Shown: piece after piece, positions 40,182-49,010 of the stretch
How positions within the stretch are numbered: the first letter of the stretch is position 1
How the letters are laid out: each line of letters starts with the position of its first letter
Assembly: GCA_009838845.1 (NCBI GenBank)
Contig: VXRD01000095.1
Location: 19,207 to 70,993, forward strand
Direction: 5' to 3'
DNA: 51,787 nucleotides
DNA from: Gemmatimonadota bacterium
Lineage (GTDB): Bacteria > Latescibacterota > UBA2968
The notes under the pieces: model-generated
Database searches by the model: none
Told to the model about the DNA's origin: nothing
What the model saw: only the letters and a program-made list of their open reading frames with translations
Translations under genes and position numbers: made by a program

Positions 40182-42176
40182 CTACCATCCATGTGTCCAG
40201 TGCCCACCTGTTGGGAACCAGATGAGATCGACAATAGACGAAACGATGACGCCTGTGACATAGCCCACTGGCAGGCCAATAAAATAAGGTGCTGCGCGGC
40301 GGTACAGGGCAATGCCACCGATACGCAGGAAAAGTGATTTGGCCGCCCAGGTGAGAAAAATGGAGAAGCTGTAGATTCTTGGACCAGAGGTATTTTGAAA
40401 GGCGAGGCCAATCGGGTGCAGGGGCCACCAGGGCAGGCGGCTTCGCAAGCCAATGAGCACGAGCGCTTCAAAGATGCCAATGAACCATACGGCCATTTTA
40501 TATGGATCAAAAACGGTTTTTTGTTCGTTGAGAATGTGGTTGGTCATGTTGCTGTAGAGGCGGACCGAGGCCGAGTTTGAGCGGCCGGAAAATGGGGCTG
40601 TGTGCAGATTTTGCCCCCCGTGGGCGTATGCCAGATAGATAATAAAGATGAAGGATGCGAGTAAGCCCGCGGTGAAGGCGAGCGCGGCGATACGCGCAAT
40701 GCGGGCGTTTGGCGTTGCGCCGTGCAATTTCAGGTGGTGGGGTAGCGCGGGCCATGCGGGAATGCGCGTGTTGCCAAAGAAGGCGCTGGAGTTGACAAAT
40801 TCAGTACCCACAAAGTCCGAGGGGGTCAAGTTGGCAGTACCTGTAAAGGTATAGACCATGCCACCGCCTTTACCATATATGGGTAGAAGATGGGGAAAAC
40901 CACTGGCGGCCGTGAATTTGGCGACGGTGAAATATGCCGTGTAGAGTAGCGCGGTTTGCAAGAGTGCAATGGGGATAGACATGCCCATTGCACTCATCCA
41001 GCCGATGATGAAGGCAGTTGTCAGAATAAAGCCGATAAATGCCATGCGGTAGGATATAATGCTGTCGTTATGAACAGACTGTCTGCCTTCTACAACAGCT
41101 TGCCAGACGCGAGACAGGTGTCCCCGAGCGGCCCAAATAGACCAGAGCGCCAGCAAAACAAGGGCGCCGTGGCTTTCGAGATTGATGATTTCGGATGATT
41201 TTGCCTGCTGGTTAGCCAGGCCCAGGGTGAAACCCGTGCGGTCCATAATGCCGAGTTTGACTATGGCGATGAGGCGCAGAACCCAAAAACTGAAGAGGAT
41301 GTCGAGATTGCAGAAGTAGGTGAGGCCGACTACCGGGGGCAAGATGCGAAGGTAAATGGGTGGAAAGTCGCGGGCGAGGTCGATTTGTTTGCTCAGGTAC
41401 CCGGCATAGATGGTGATGCGTGGCAAGCCCGTGGCGAAATAACCGAGGATATTCCACGCGAAGACGCCAAAAACAGTGAAAAAACCCGCCCAGAAAATTT
41501 TGTTGCGAAAAATATCGGGGATGCGCCCGGGTTGATCAAAGCCAGATGTGAGTTCTACGGCAAATTGCGCGAGCGGAAAGGCGAGCCGCTCGTGGTCTTC
41601 CCACTGGCGTTGGAAGAGAATACACAAGCACAATCCCGCTGCAAAAACGGCTAATGAGATGGCGGTCCACCAGAATAGGGGTTGCAACCAGCCCGCCCAG
41701 GGTATGGAACTATATGGAGGCAATCCATCGTAGAAAGGGCGAATAACCGCAGGCGATATGTCTGGCAGGGTCCACCAGGGCAAGATGTCAAAGATAATTT
41801 CGGTCCAGCGATTTTCAGGTGACGCATAATAGGTGGGCACGGCCATTGTGCTCGTCCAATAAGCTGCCCAACCTTCGAGGGGAATAACGCCCGCGATCCA
41901 GGACATGCTGTAGATGACCAGCAGTTCGGTGCCCGAAAGAGCCGCTTTGGGCCAGAAGGTTTTGAGACCGATATTGGCAAATAACCAGAGTACAAAGGGC
42001 AGCAACATGGCCATGGGGTATTGCGATTTGACCAGGGATGACGACCCCATCACCAACCCGGCGTGGTCGGTGTACACATTGAGGGCAATGGCGGTGAGTG
42101 CGCCAAAGAGCACGGAGCGCCCTGTGATGCGCGAGGGAATAGCTTGAGATTCTTGTTGGGGAGATGTTGCAGCCAT
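40182..42176 (-). CDS. DUF6785/DUF6784-type polytopic membrane protein
   Basis: A 664-residue protein with about 14 hydrophobic segments, with sequence features of the DUF6785/DUF6784 pair. The N-terminal half has NVYTDHAGLVMGSSSL, SWIAGVIPLEGWAAYW and WLQPLFWWTAISLAVFAAG. The central charged part is WEDHERLAFPLAQF. The C terminus has HPIGLAFQNTSGPRIYSFS and FWPTGGHW-like elements (FPTGGHWTHGW). Its function is unknown; the fold is similar in style to oligopeptide-type transporters, which is inference. It lies 2 bp downstream of TauD in the operon, so transport of the substrate of the two dioxygenases is a reasonable guess. Confidence 0.72.
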   Translation of the reverse strand: MAATSPQQESQAIPSRITGRSVLFGALTAIALNVYTDHAGLVMGSSSLVKSQYPMAMLLPFVLWLFANIGLKTFWPKAALSGTELLVIYSMSWIAGVIPLEGWAAYWTSTMAVPTYYASPENRWTEIIFDILPWWTLPDISPAVIRPFYDGLPPYSSIPWAGWLQPLFWWTAISLAVFAAGLCLCILFQRQWEDHERLAFPLAQFAVELTSGFDQPGRIPDIFRNKIFWAGFFTVFGVFAWNILGYFATGLPRITIYAGYLSKQIDLARDFPPIYLRILPPVVGLTYFCNLDILFSFWVLRLIAIVKLGIMDRTGFTLGLANQQAKSSEIINLESHGALVLLALWSIWAARGHLSRVWQAVVEGRQSVHNDSIISYRMAFIGFILTTAFIIGWMSAMGMSIPIALLQTALLYTAYFTVAKFTAASGFPHLLPIYGKGGGMVYTFTGTANLTPSDFVGTEFVNSSAFFGNTRIPAWPALPHHLKLHGATPNARIARIAALAFTAGLLASFIFIIYLAYAHGGQNLHTAPFSGRSNSASVRLYSNMTNHILNEQKTVFDPYKMAVWFIGIFEALVLIGLRSRLPWWPLHPIGLAFQNTSGPRIYSFSIFLTWAAKSLFLRIGGIALYRRAAPYFIGLPVGYVTGVIVSSIVDLIWFPTGGHWTHGW

Positions 42177-42178
42177 GG

Positions 42179-42991
42179 TCAGTCGGGAATGGCGAAGCGG
42201 TCGTGGGAAAGAAAGACGCGCGTGATTTTCAGGAAGCGGGGACCTTTATACGCGTCGCGTTTGTGCAGGAGTTGTGCGTTGTCGTAAATGAGCATGTCGC
42301 CCATGCGATAGTTGTGCTGGTATATGTGCTGTGGGCGGAGTTGATAGGTGAGCAGTTCGTTTTTGAGTGCCTGGCTTTCGGCTTCGTCCAGCCCGTCAAT
42401 TCCACGCGTGTGGGGAGCCAGATAGAGAGTTTTTCGACCTGTGCTCGGGCTGGTGAGTACCAGAGGATGGGTGACTACAAGGGGTTCGACTTCGTGAATT
42501 TTGCCGGGCAGATATTTGACGCGCATGTTCTCGATGTGCTTCTTGAGTGTTTTCGGAAGGGCTTCATAGCCCATGTGTGTACTACAAAAGCTGGTGCCGC
42601 CCCCTTGTTCCGGGGCGATGATACAGAAAAGCGTGGATAGTGTGGCGGGATTTTTGCGAAAGGCCTGATCTGTATGCCAGCTACTGTCATTGTCTGTGAT
42701 GGGAGCACCGATAAATGTTCCTTCATCATTGTTCAAATTCGAGAGGTAATTGACTTCTTTGAAACGGGGACTGTGATTGACTCTGGCTGCGGGTTCTGCG
42801 ACGGGTCCGAGCGCAGCACTGAGGGTGTAGATGTCTTCGTCGTGGAGCGATTGCCTCCGAAAGAGAAGCAGGGCGTGTTCGTTGACTGCATCGAGAAGGG
42901 CTTCGGCCATTTCGCCATTGATTTGGGTGAGGTCAATGTCGTGAACTTCAACGCCGTAGTTGGGCGTGAGAGGTGTTGTTCGGAAGGTCAT
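42179..42991 (-). CDS. TauD/TfdA-family Fe(II)/2-oxoglutarate dioxygenase
   Basis: A 270-residue dioxygenase of the TauD/TfdA family, which oxidises a C-H bond next to a heteroatom (taurine, alkyl sulfates, aryloxyacetates and similar). The iron motif is SSWHTDQAFRKNP (His-x-Asp near residue 104), and the distal His and the 2-oxoglutarate Arg are in LIYDNAQLLHKRDAYKGPR. The ATG at 42991 overlaps the stop of the PhyH gene by 4 bp (ATGA), which fixes the start. A longer frame into PhyH is spurious. A TauD-like oxidation of a sulfated or sulfonated compound would suit the sulfatase-rich context, but this is inference. Confidence 0.88.
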   Translation of the reverse strand: MTFRTTPLTPNYGVEVHDIDLTQINGEMAEALLDAVNEHALLLFRRQSLHDEDIYTLSAALGPVAEPAARVNHSPRFKEVNYLSNLNNDEGTFIGAPITDNDSSWHTDQAFRKNPATLSTLFCIIAPEQGGGTSFCSTHMGYEALPKTLKKHIENMRVKYLPGKIHEVEPLVVTHPLVLTSPSTGRKTLYLAPHTRGIDGLDEAESQALKNELLTYQLRPQHIYQHNYRMGDMLIYDNAQLLHKRDAYKGPRFLKITRVFLSHDRFAIPD

Positions 42992-43761
42992 GGCTGGATT
43001 CCAAATGCTTTGTTGTAAATATTGGAGACTTCGTTGAGGTTGCCGTAAAAGGCGCGCACTTCGGGGTCTTTGTGGTCGCGCCAGAAGATGGGAGGGATGA
43101 TGGAGTCGTTGGCCAAGTATTTGTGGTCGCGGTGTCCGTAGTATATTTGCAGGGTTTTGCGGTCGCATTTCGTAGGTCGCGTGGTAGCCGTGTGTAGTGC
43201 CGCGACATTGAAGAGACAGACCGTGCCTGCGGGACCGTGAATATCGGCGATGCCTCCGCGTTTGAGTTGTGCTTCGTTATCTTCGAGCGTGGGTTCGTAA
43301 ACCGATTCGGGCGAGAGTGAAAAACAGTGGGTGTCTGCGCCCACATCCGTGAGATAGAGCATGAGCTGGATATAGTCCATTCGAAATGGATGCTCGTCCC
43401 AGTGGGGGCGATCGCGGTGCCAACTGCGGTGCTGTTCGCCGTCGTAAGGGAGCATGTAACGCGCGCCAATTTCGCCAAAGCAAACCGGTCCCCCCATGAG
43501 TTGTTCGATTGCAGCGAGGATTTTCGGATGACGGATCACGCGGTCAAATTCGGGCGTGGTGACGAGTGCGTCGTAATTAGCTTGCTGATGGTAGCCATAG
43601 GGATGCCAGCGAAACACAAATTGCTCGCGGTCGCGGTCAAATAGGGCGATAAATTCGTCGCGTTCATCAACGGTGAGTAAATCGGTGCGCATGATATACC
43701 CGTGACGCCGGAAATAATCGACTTCGACTTCGTTGAGGATGGGTTCGGTTAAATTGGACAT
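42988..43761 (-). CDS. Phytanoyl-CoA dioxygenase family (PhyH) protein
   Basis: A 257-residue PhyH-family Fe(II)/2-oxoglutarate dioxygenase. The first ligands are in HRSWHRDRPHWDEHPF (His-x-Asp, about residue 114), with the distal His in NVAALHTATTRPT; the basic 2-oxoglutarate site is near DRKTLQIYYGHRDHKY. It is only distantly similar to the PhyH at 26632. It overlaps TauD by 4 bp and follows glycerate kinase by 18 bp, so it is in the 47.5-39.0 kb operon. The start has GGGAA about 11 nt upstream, which is somewhat weak. Confidence 0.83.
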   Translation of the reverse strand: MSNLTEPILNEVEVDYFRRHGYIMRTDLLTVDERDEFIALFDRDREQFVFRWHPYGYHQQANYDALVTTPEFDRVIRHPKILAAIEQLMGGPVCFGEIGARYMLPYDGEQHRSWHRDRPHWDEHPFRMDYIQLMLYLTDVGADTHCFSLSPESVYEPTLEDNEAQLKRGGIADIHGPAGTVCLFNVAALHTATTRPTKCDRKTLQIYYGHRDHKYLANDSIIPPIFWRDHKDPEVRAFYGNLNEVSNIYNKAFGIQP

Positions 43762-43779
43762 GAGACATATTTCCCGAAG

Positions 43780-45123
43780 TTATGCATTCCCGACCATTAC
43801 CAGCGCGACATCTGCCACATTGGTTCCTGTTGCTCCGGTGATGATCAGGTCGTCCAGTGGTTTAAAAAAGTGGTAGGCGTCATTGTTTTTTAGATGCGCG
43901 ATCGCGGATAGTCCCAGTGCCTCTGCGCGCGCTATGGTTTGTCCATCGGCTACGGCGCCCGCGGCATCGGTTGGCCCATCGGTGCCATCGGTACCTCCGC
44001 TAAATAGTACGACATTGTCCCATCCGGCCAACTGAATTGCGCCCGATAGCGGAATTTCTTGATTGCGCCCGCCCTTGCCCTCTCCGCTCACCAGCACGGT
44101 TGTTTCTCCGCCGGCAATCACGCAGGCCGGTGCTGTAAGGGGCTGTCCAGATGTCACAATTTCTTTGGCAATACCCGCATATACATAAGCGACTTCTCTC
44201 GCCTCGCCCTCGATGCGCGTAGATAATACCAGGGCATTATACCCCAATTCCATCGCTTTGTTATTTGCCGCAGCTACGGCCAAACCATTGCTGCCGACCA
44301 CGAGATTCTGAACTTTGGAGAGCGCCGCATCACCGGGCTTGGGCGTATCTTCAATATCTCCAGCCAAACCGGCTTTTAGTCGCAGCCGAACACTTTCGGG
44401 TATTTTATCGACCAATTCGTATTTGTCCAGAATATCCATACACGTTTTAAATGTCGCGGTATCCGGCACTGTGGGGCCAGATGCGATGACATCCATGGGA
44501 TCGCCAATTACATCTGACAACATCAGTGCGACAACTGTCGCGGGAAACGCCGCCCGCGCCAGGCCGCCTCCTTTTAAGCGCGATAGATGTTTGCGGATGG
44601 CATTGAGTTCCACAATATTTGCACCGCAGGCTAACAATAGGCTCGTGGTCTCTTGTTTGTCCGCAAGCGTCAATCCATCAGCAGGTGCGGGCGCGAGTGC
44701 CGAGCCACCACCGGAGATCAAACAAATCACCAGCGTGTTTTCATCCGCTTCTTCCAGCAAATGAACCATGCGTCCGACGCCGTCAACTCCCGATTCGTCG
44801 GGTACAGGATGGCCGCATTCCACTATGTCGATATGTTTTAAGGGCAATGCATGGTCGTATTTTGTATTCATTGATCCACCGGAGATGCGATTACCCAATA
44901 TATCTTCCAGAGCTACGCCCATTTGCGGTGAGGCTTTGCCCGTGCCCACGACCAGGATGCGGTGGTAAACACTTAAATCATAATTTCGATCGCCTATGTG
45001 CAAAATATTGTCATCCAGCGATACAAATTGCCGCACGCACTGTTCGGCATCAACTGCTTTGACTGCTGTATCAAAAATCTCACGCGCGTGTGCGCGCATG
45101 GTTTCAACATCAAAAATACGCAT
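43780..45123 (-). CDS. Glycerate 2-kinase (MOFRL/GckA type)
   Basis: A 447-residue type II glycerate kinase, which makes 2-phosphoglycerate from D-glycerate and ATP. The N-terminal DUF4147 domain has VGTGKASPQMGVALED and SGGGSALAPAPADGLTL. The C-terminal MOFRL domain ends with GRNQEIPLSGAIQL and FSGGTDGTDGPTDAAG. Start ATG at 45123 has AGGAG; a longer frame adds an unrelated leader. It lies 16 bp after the TPR-GWxTD gene. Glycerate is an end product of several sugar-acid and glyoxylate routes, so the operon could feed carbon into glycolysis. Confidence 0.9.
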   Translation of the reverse strand: MRIFDVETMRAHAREIFDTAVKAVDAEQCVRQFVSLDDNILHIGDRNYDLSVYHRILVVGTGKASPQMGVALEDILGNRISGGSMNTKYDHALPLKHIDIVECGHPVPDESGVDGVGRMVHLLEEADENTLVICLISGGGSALAPAPADGLTLADKQETTSLLLACGANIVELNAIRKHLSRLKGGGLARAAFPATVVALMLSDVIGDPMDVIASGPTVPDTATFKTCMDILDKYELVDKIPESVRLRLKAGLAGDIEDTPKPGDAALSKVQNLVVGSNGLAVAAANNKAMELGYNALVLSTRIEGEAREVAYVYAGIAKEIVTSGQPLTAPACVIAGGETTVLVSGEGKGGRNQEIPLSGAIQLAGWDNVVLFSGGTDGTDGPTDAAGAVADGQTIARAEALGLSAIAHLKNNDAYHFFKPLDDLIITGATGTNVADVALVMVGNA

Positions 45124-45139
45124 TGAATTTGCTCCTGTC

Positions 45140-47488
45140 CTATTGAGTGACAAATGTCGCTGTCGCGGTTGCTGTCTGGCCTGTTGTTTCATCCACAATC
45201 GCGATTTCTACGGTCTTTTCGCCCGGTTCAGAGCGCGACATGTCCAATTCGAGATATCCCGGTTCTTGTGTCTCTGTTCCCACTTGTTCGTATTCGATTG
45301 AGACAACGCCCTGCTCGCTCTTTTGTCCGAGCATTTTGCCCACGCCACCCAAAATTCGTGCGCCGATGGTCTTTTGATCGCGCGATCGCACCACATAAGA
45401 TACGCGGTATTTGGTCTGGCCGAAGGCATTGCGTTTTAAGTTGTAAATTTCGAAATATATAAATACGGGTTGCGCGGGCAAATAGGCTTTTGAGGCTATG
45501 GGGATCACTTCAATATCGCCCTTTTGGAACCGACTCTTGTCGGCCATATTGATGGTGGCGGCGAGTTCCACATCGCTGATCTTTAACTCGTCGTCTATAT
45601 CATATTCGGGCACGACGCGGTTGATGTGATACACCTGTGATTTTCTCGAACGGCGATCCAAAACCTGCACGGAAATGCGATAATTGCCCGGTGTTAAAAA
45701 CAAACGGTCCATCTCCGGCATATACGCGCCAGGTGACTGATCGGCTTCACCCGCTGCGCCCAGCACCATTTCCTGGCTCGTGCGATAGACGGGATCGCCC
45801 GCTTGATTGTAAACCACAATGCCGCGGTCTAATTGTGCGATTTTCGCGCCATCTTGCCCGGCTGCAAAATGTAACTGCGCGGTTGGAATACCGTAATAAA
45901 TTTCGAGTGCAGTTAGACCTTCTTGTCCCCGAAAAGCGGATGAGGCGAGATAAAAATCCAATGCGCCCGTCGCAAAATCGGGGCGATATGTCATCGGTGT
46001 AAGAACTGCGACCTGTTTCAAGACAATTTCGGGATGCATGTCCTGCCAGATCCGCGCAATCCGCCCTCTGCCGAGGGGTATGTCGGCATAATCCCAGGCT
46101 CCCTGGTTTGAGCGCTGTTCAAATACGACTTCTATACCATTGCCAACATCGGCATAGATCCAGTATTCCCATATCCCGTCCACCGGATATACCGGCCATC
46201 CCAAAATGGTTCCGCTGGTTACTTGTTGTCGTCCGCCGGGGTCACGTCGCTCAGCGCGGCGCAATTGCCCTTGCATACCCCTCATGCTCGATGCGACCGC
46301 ATCGGACCGCGCCCTGAGCAACCGGTCCACCGCTGGTCCGGCTTTTTGAATGAGCCGCTCTTTTACGTCAACCAATTTTTTTGTTCGCTCCAGTTGAATA
46401 TTGCCCGAATTGCTCACATGGTCAGGCCCGCCATAGCGGATATAGGCTTCGCCGCGCGCGTCCCAGGGAAATCGAAGTGTCCCAAAAAATTCACGCGCAT
46501 ACGCGACGCGGCGATAGTGTTCCAATAACCGTTCATTGGCTTCGGTGACGGGAGCCGGATCTAAGCGCGACCAGAATGTTCTAAAAACGCGTTTTTTTTC
46601 TGGAAGTGTCTCGGCATCGTTATATTCTTTGAGAATGGGACCCGATGCGAGGAGATTTAGATCGCAATACGTTTCTTGTTCTTTTTCGGATAACTGTCTG
46701 ATATATGATTCAAATAATCGCGCAGACTGGTCAAATGCCTTTGCCCTTTGAAATACCTGCGCCAATTCCAATACGGCGCGACGTTGAAAATCGCTGGCAA
46801 CGGTTGCAACTTTGAGCAGGTGCTGAAGTGCCTCTCGCAATTGCCCGAGCAATTTCAGATCAATGCCCAGATTCAAGCGTGCCCCGCGGTGATCCGGTTT
46901 TGCTTCTAATTGATCGCGATATGCTTGCACGGCTTTTTCGCGTTCTCCATCTTCATCGAGCAATATCCCTATGCGATAGTTTGCATTGGGGTGTTTGGGA
47001 TCGATTTTTAAGACATTGCGATAGGCTTTGAGGGTCTCACTGCTGCCGTAATTTTCCAGGGTTTGCGCCAGGTTATATTGCGCTTCTGAGTACGTTTTAT
47101 CTGCCCGATTTGCATCCCGAAAATACGCAATTGCCCGACGCAATTCGTTCTTTTTGCGGCTATAGACCAGGCCCAGTCCATTGTAAGCTGGCGCGTATTT
47201 TTTCTTTTTTGAAACTGCGGTCTTAAACGCCTTTTCCGCTTCGGCCAAATCGCCCTGTTTCAAATAGACATGGCCTATGCCCACATAGGCGGGTGCGTAC
47301 TTTTCGTTCTGGGCAATCGCCGATTGAAACGATACAAGTGCCGCGTCCAGATTTTCTGCCTCAAAGTGTTTCATCCCTTCACGGTATGCTCTCTCTGCCG
47401 CGGCAATGGCCTCTGGCGAAGCGTCTTTTGCCAGACCATCTGTTGCAGTTAGCGCAATGCACAAAATTCCCAGTATTATCGATTTCAT
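45140..47488 (-). CDS. TPR-repeat GWxTD-domain protein, exported
   Basis: A 782-residue protein with a signal peptide (MKSIILGILCIALTATDGLA), then at least five TPRs to about residue 270 (for example YREGMKHFEAENLDAALVSF and KAFKTAVSKKKKYAPAYN), then a GWxTD domain with FWSRLDPAPVTEANERLLEH, VAYAREFFGTLRFPWDARGE and YIRYGGPDHVS. The last ~250 residues are beta-rich. It is a larger paralogue of the protein at 10803: the domain core and the segment FIYFEIYNLKRNAFGQTKYR match. The ATG at 47488 (AAAGG 9 nt upstream) is chosen; an ATG two codons earlier and a GTG at 47572 are possible. Function is unknown. It heads the operon to 38966. Confidence 0.8.
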   Translation of the reverse strand: MKSIILGILCIALTATDGLAKDASPEAIAAAERAYREGMKHFEAENLDAALVSFQSAIAQNEKYAPAYVGIGHVYLKQGDLAEAEKAFKTAVSKKKKYAPAYNGLGLVYSRKKNELRRAIAYFRDANRADKTYSEAQYNLAQTLENYGSSETLKAYRNVLKIDPKHPNANYRIGILLDEDGEREKAVQAYRDQLEAKPDHRGARLNLGIDLKLLGQLREALQHLLKVATVASDFQRRAVLELAQVFQRAKAFDQSARLFESYIRQLSEKEQETYCDLNLLASGPILKEYNDAETLPEKKRVFRTFWSRLDPAPVTEANERLLEHYRRVAYAREFFGTLRFPWDARGEAYIRYGGPDHVSNSGNIQLERTKKLVDVKERLIQKAGPAVDRLLRARSDAVASSMRGMQGQLRRAERRDPGGRQQVTSGTILGWPVYPVDGIWEYWIYADVGNGIEVVFEQRSNQGAWDYADIPLGRGRIARIWQDMHPEIVLKQVAVLTPMTYRPDFATGALDFYLASSAFRGQEGLTALEIYYGIPTAQLHFAAGQDGAKIAQLDRGIVVYNQAGDPVYRTSQEMVLGAAGEADQSPGAYMPEMDRLFLTPGNYRISVQVLDRRSRKSQVYHINRVVPEYDIDDELKISDVELAATINMADKSRFQKGDIEVIPIASKAYLPAQPVFIYFEIYNLKRNAFGQTKYRVSYVVRSRDQKTIGARILGGVGKMLGQKSEQGVVSIEYEQVGTETQEPGYLELDMSRSEPGEKTVEIAIVDETTGQTATATATFVTQ

Positions 47489-47589
47489 AACCATACGCCT
47501 TTCATCGCATTTTTGATCGTTTGCACATTTGCTCCATGATACACAAAAGGAAACGAAAGCACAAGAGGGCACTATTCGCCGTAGAAAAC

Positions 47590-47625
47590 AAAAAAGCGGG
47601 GCTCTTATAGAGCTCCCGCTTTTTT
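47590..47625. terminator. Rho-independent terminator after the annealing-protein gene
   Basis: AAAAAAGCGGGGCTC pairs with GAGCTCCCGCTTTTTT with one bulged base, with T-runs in both directions (47590-47625). It is about 75 bp downstream of the stop at 47700 on the minus strand, so it terminates that transcript and isolates the GWxTD operon. Confidence 0.85.
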
Positions 47626-47699
47626 ATTAAGTGCCGGTTGTACGCTAAATCCTTCCCCTCTCCCCTGACGAAAGAATGCGCGCTACAACCGGCTCAAAA

Positions 47700-48428
47700 T
47701 CAAGCTGCAATAGGTTGTGCATCGGCTTTGCGCCGAGCGTCTAACCTCGCTTTTATTTTTTGGATCAATTCGGATGCTTGACGCTTGTCCAATCCACCTT
47801 CAATCTGGGTTTTCAATCGCTCGCGTTCTCGCTCGGTTAGCCGTGGACTGCGCCCCAGATTTTTAATCAGATCAATCTGACTTTGCGTGGCAGATGAACT
47901 GTTGTACTCCTCTCCAACATCGCTGGCGGCATCTGTGGCTACCTGTAGCTCATCGACAGAACACATCCCTGTCGCGGTAGCCAGACGCATCGCCCGATTG
48001 GTGGCGCGTCGCGTCGCCATTTCGAGTGGGTAATCTGAAAATCGCACAAATCCTTTGAGATTATTAGGCGTTGTGGTGCCGTAATCGACAAAAGGACGCG
48101 CAAGTCCCTCGACCCACACCTCACCGCGCATTACCACCAGCGGTTCCTCATCTTTTAATCCCATCATCCGCCGCAACAGAGCGTATTCTTCTTTGGAAGG
48201 CATTACAGCCTGTACTGCGAATTTGCCAGCCTTATAGGTTTGCAACATTTTGTACTGCAACCCCGCAGACGTGATGTAGGGATCGTTCTGGATGAATACC
48301 ACAAACTCATCGATTTTCTCGGTGGGAAAACCTTCGGATTCTGCAATCTGCTTCTTGATATGGTCGATGGTTTGGGCTGCTGTCGCCTTCATATTTGAGT
48401 TATTTGTTTTCATATCTCGCTGGGACAT
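47700..48428 (-). CDS. Protein resembling single-strand-annealing recombinases
   Basis: A 242-residue protein. The middle part (GKFAVQAVMPSKEEYALLRR, then FVRFSDYPLEMATRRATNRA and MRLATATGMCSVDEL) has the layout of RecT/Erf/Rad52-like single-strand annealing proteins encoded by phages, in which an E/M-x-x-x-R-A-x-x-R-A helix precedes an Ile/Met-Gly turn. The C terminus (ATQSQIDLIKNLGRSPRLTE, then KRQASELIQKIKARL) resembles the tail of such proteins that contacts SSB or the exonuclease. The exact family is not certain. AAGGAG before the ATG is clear. The neighbour at 48515 is on the same strand. No other phage genes are visible. Confidence 0.5.
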   Translation of the reverse strand: MSQRDMKTNNSNMKATAAQTIDHIKKQIAESEGFPTEKIDEFVVFIQNDPYITSAGLQYKMLQTYKAGKFAVQAVMPSKEEYALLRRMMGLKDEEPLVVMRGEVWVEGLARPFVDYGTTTPNNLKGFVRFSDYPLEMATRRATNRAMRLATATGMCSVDELQVATDAASDVGEEYNSSSATQSQIDLIKNLGRSPRLTERERERLKTQIEGGLDKRQASELIQKIKARLDARRKADAQPIAA

Positions 48429-48514
48429 TGCTATCTCTCCTTTGCTTTCGTGGAAATCGGCAACACAACGGGTTATTTATTGCCGAAAATAAACGTGAAT
48501 ATATGGGTTGCGAT

Positions 48515-48811
48515 TTAATTATTGCGAACGCCTAAAGACTCAATAACCTGAAACCAGGCCGATTCGTAATCTGTCAGGGCACCGTGCCACTCAGTGAGTT
48601 CTCCCTTCCCCTGGGTCAAATCTCGTGCCAGAGTATCGACAGCTTGCTCAGCGGCTTCGACGCGCGCCATGGCTTCGGGGCGAATGGCATCAAAAGGTAC
48701 ATGTGGCATCTCGGCCTGGATGCGACCGGCAACTTTGAGCAAATCTCGACTCAAATCGGCCAATAGAATTTCCTCAATTCCCTGTTCGGCCTGAACCTCA
48801 ATGCTTGCCAT
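48515..48811 (-). CDS. Small acidic protein of unknown function
   Basis: A 98-residue, mostly helical protein (GIEEILLADLSRDLLKVAGR, then EAAEQAVDTLARDLTQGKGE) with a closing ALTDYESAWFQVIESLG. There is no signal peptide or membrane helix. AGGAGG in front of the ATG and a sigma70-type promoter at 48854-48882 show that it is expressed. The annealing-type gene lies 86 bp downstream on the same strand, so both may be on one transcript and work together. I do not recognise its family. Confidence 0.7.
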   Translation of the reverse strand: MASIEVQAEQGIEEILLADLSRDLLKVAGRIQAEMPHVPFDAIRPEAMARVEAAEQAVDTLARDLTQGKGELTEWHGALTDYESAWFQVIESLGVRNN

Positions 48812-48853
48812 GATTGCCTCCTGTCAAAAAATTATGTATCAACGTTCTATGCA

Positions 48854-48882
48854 AAAATACTAAACAAAAGAACAGGTGTCAA
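48854..48882 (-). promoter_or_regulatory. Sigma70-type promoter of the 48515-47700 genes
   Basis: Minus strand: -35 TTGACA (48877-48882), exactly 17 bp, -10 TATTTT (48854-48859), about 40 bp upstream of the ATG at 48811. Confidence 0.6.
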
Positions 48883-49010
48883 GGGAAATTTTACAGTTTA
48901 ATGGAAAACAATTAAACTTTTTTAAAAAAATAAAATCAATGGTTTATGGTCAGTTCTTTCACGACACCTTATTTACCCTCATTTCCCAACGAGAACCCAA
49001 TAATTTGATC

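Noticed and set aside
47700-48811. Prophage remnant
   Set aside because: Only one phage-type gene is recognisable; the surroundings are ordinary chromosomal genes and no attachment site or integrase is seen.
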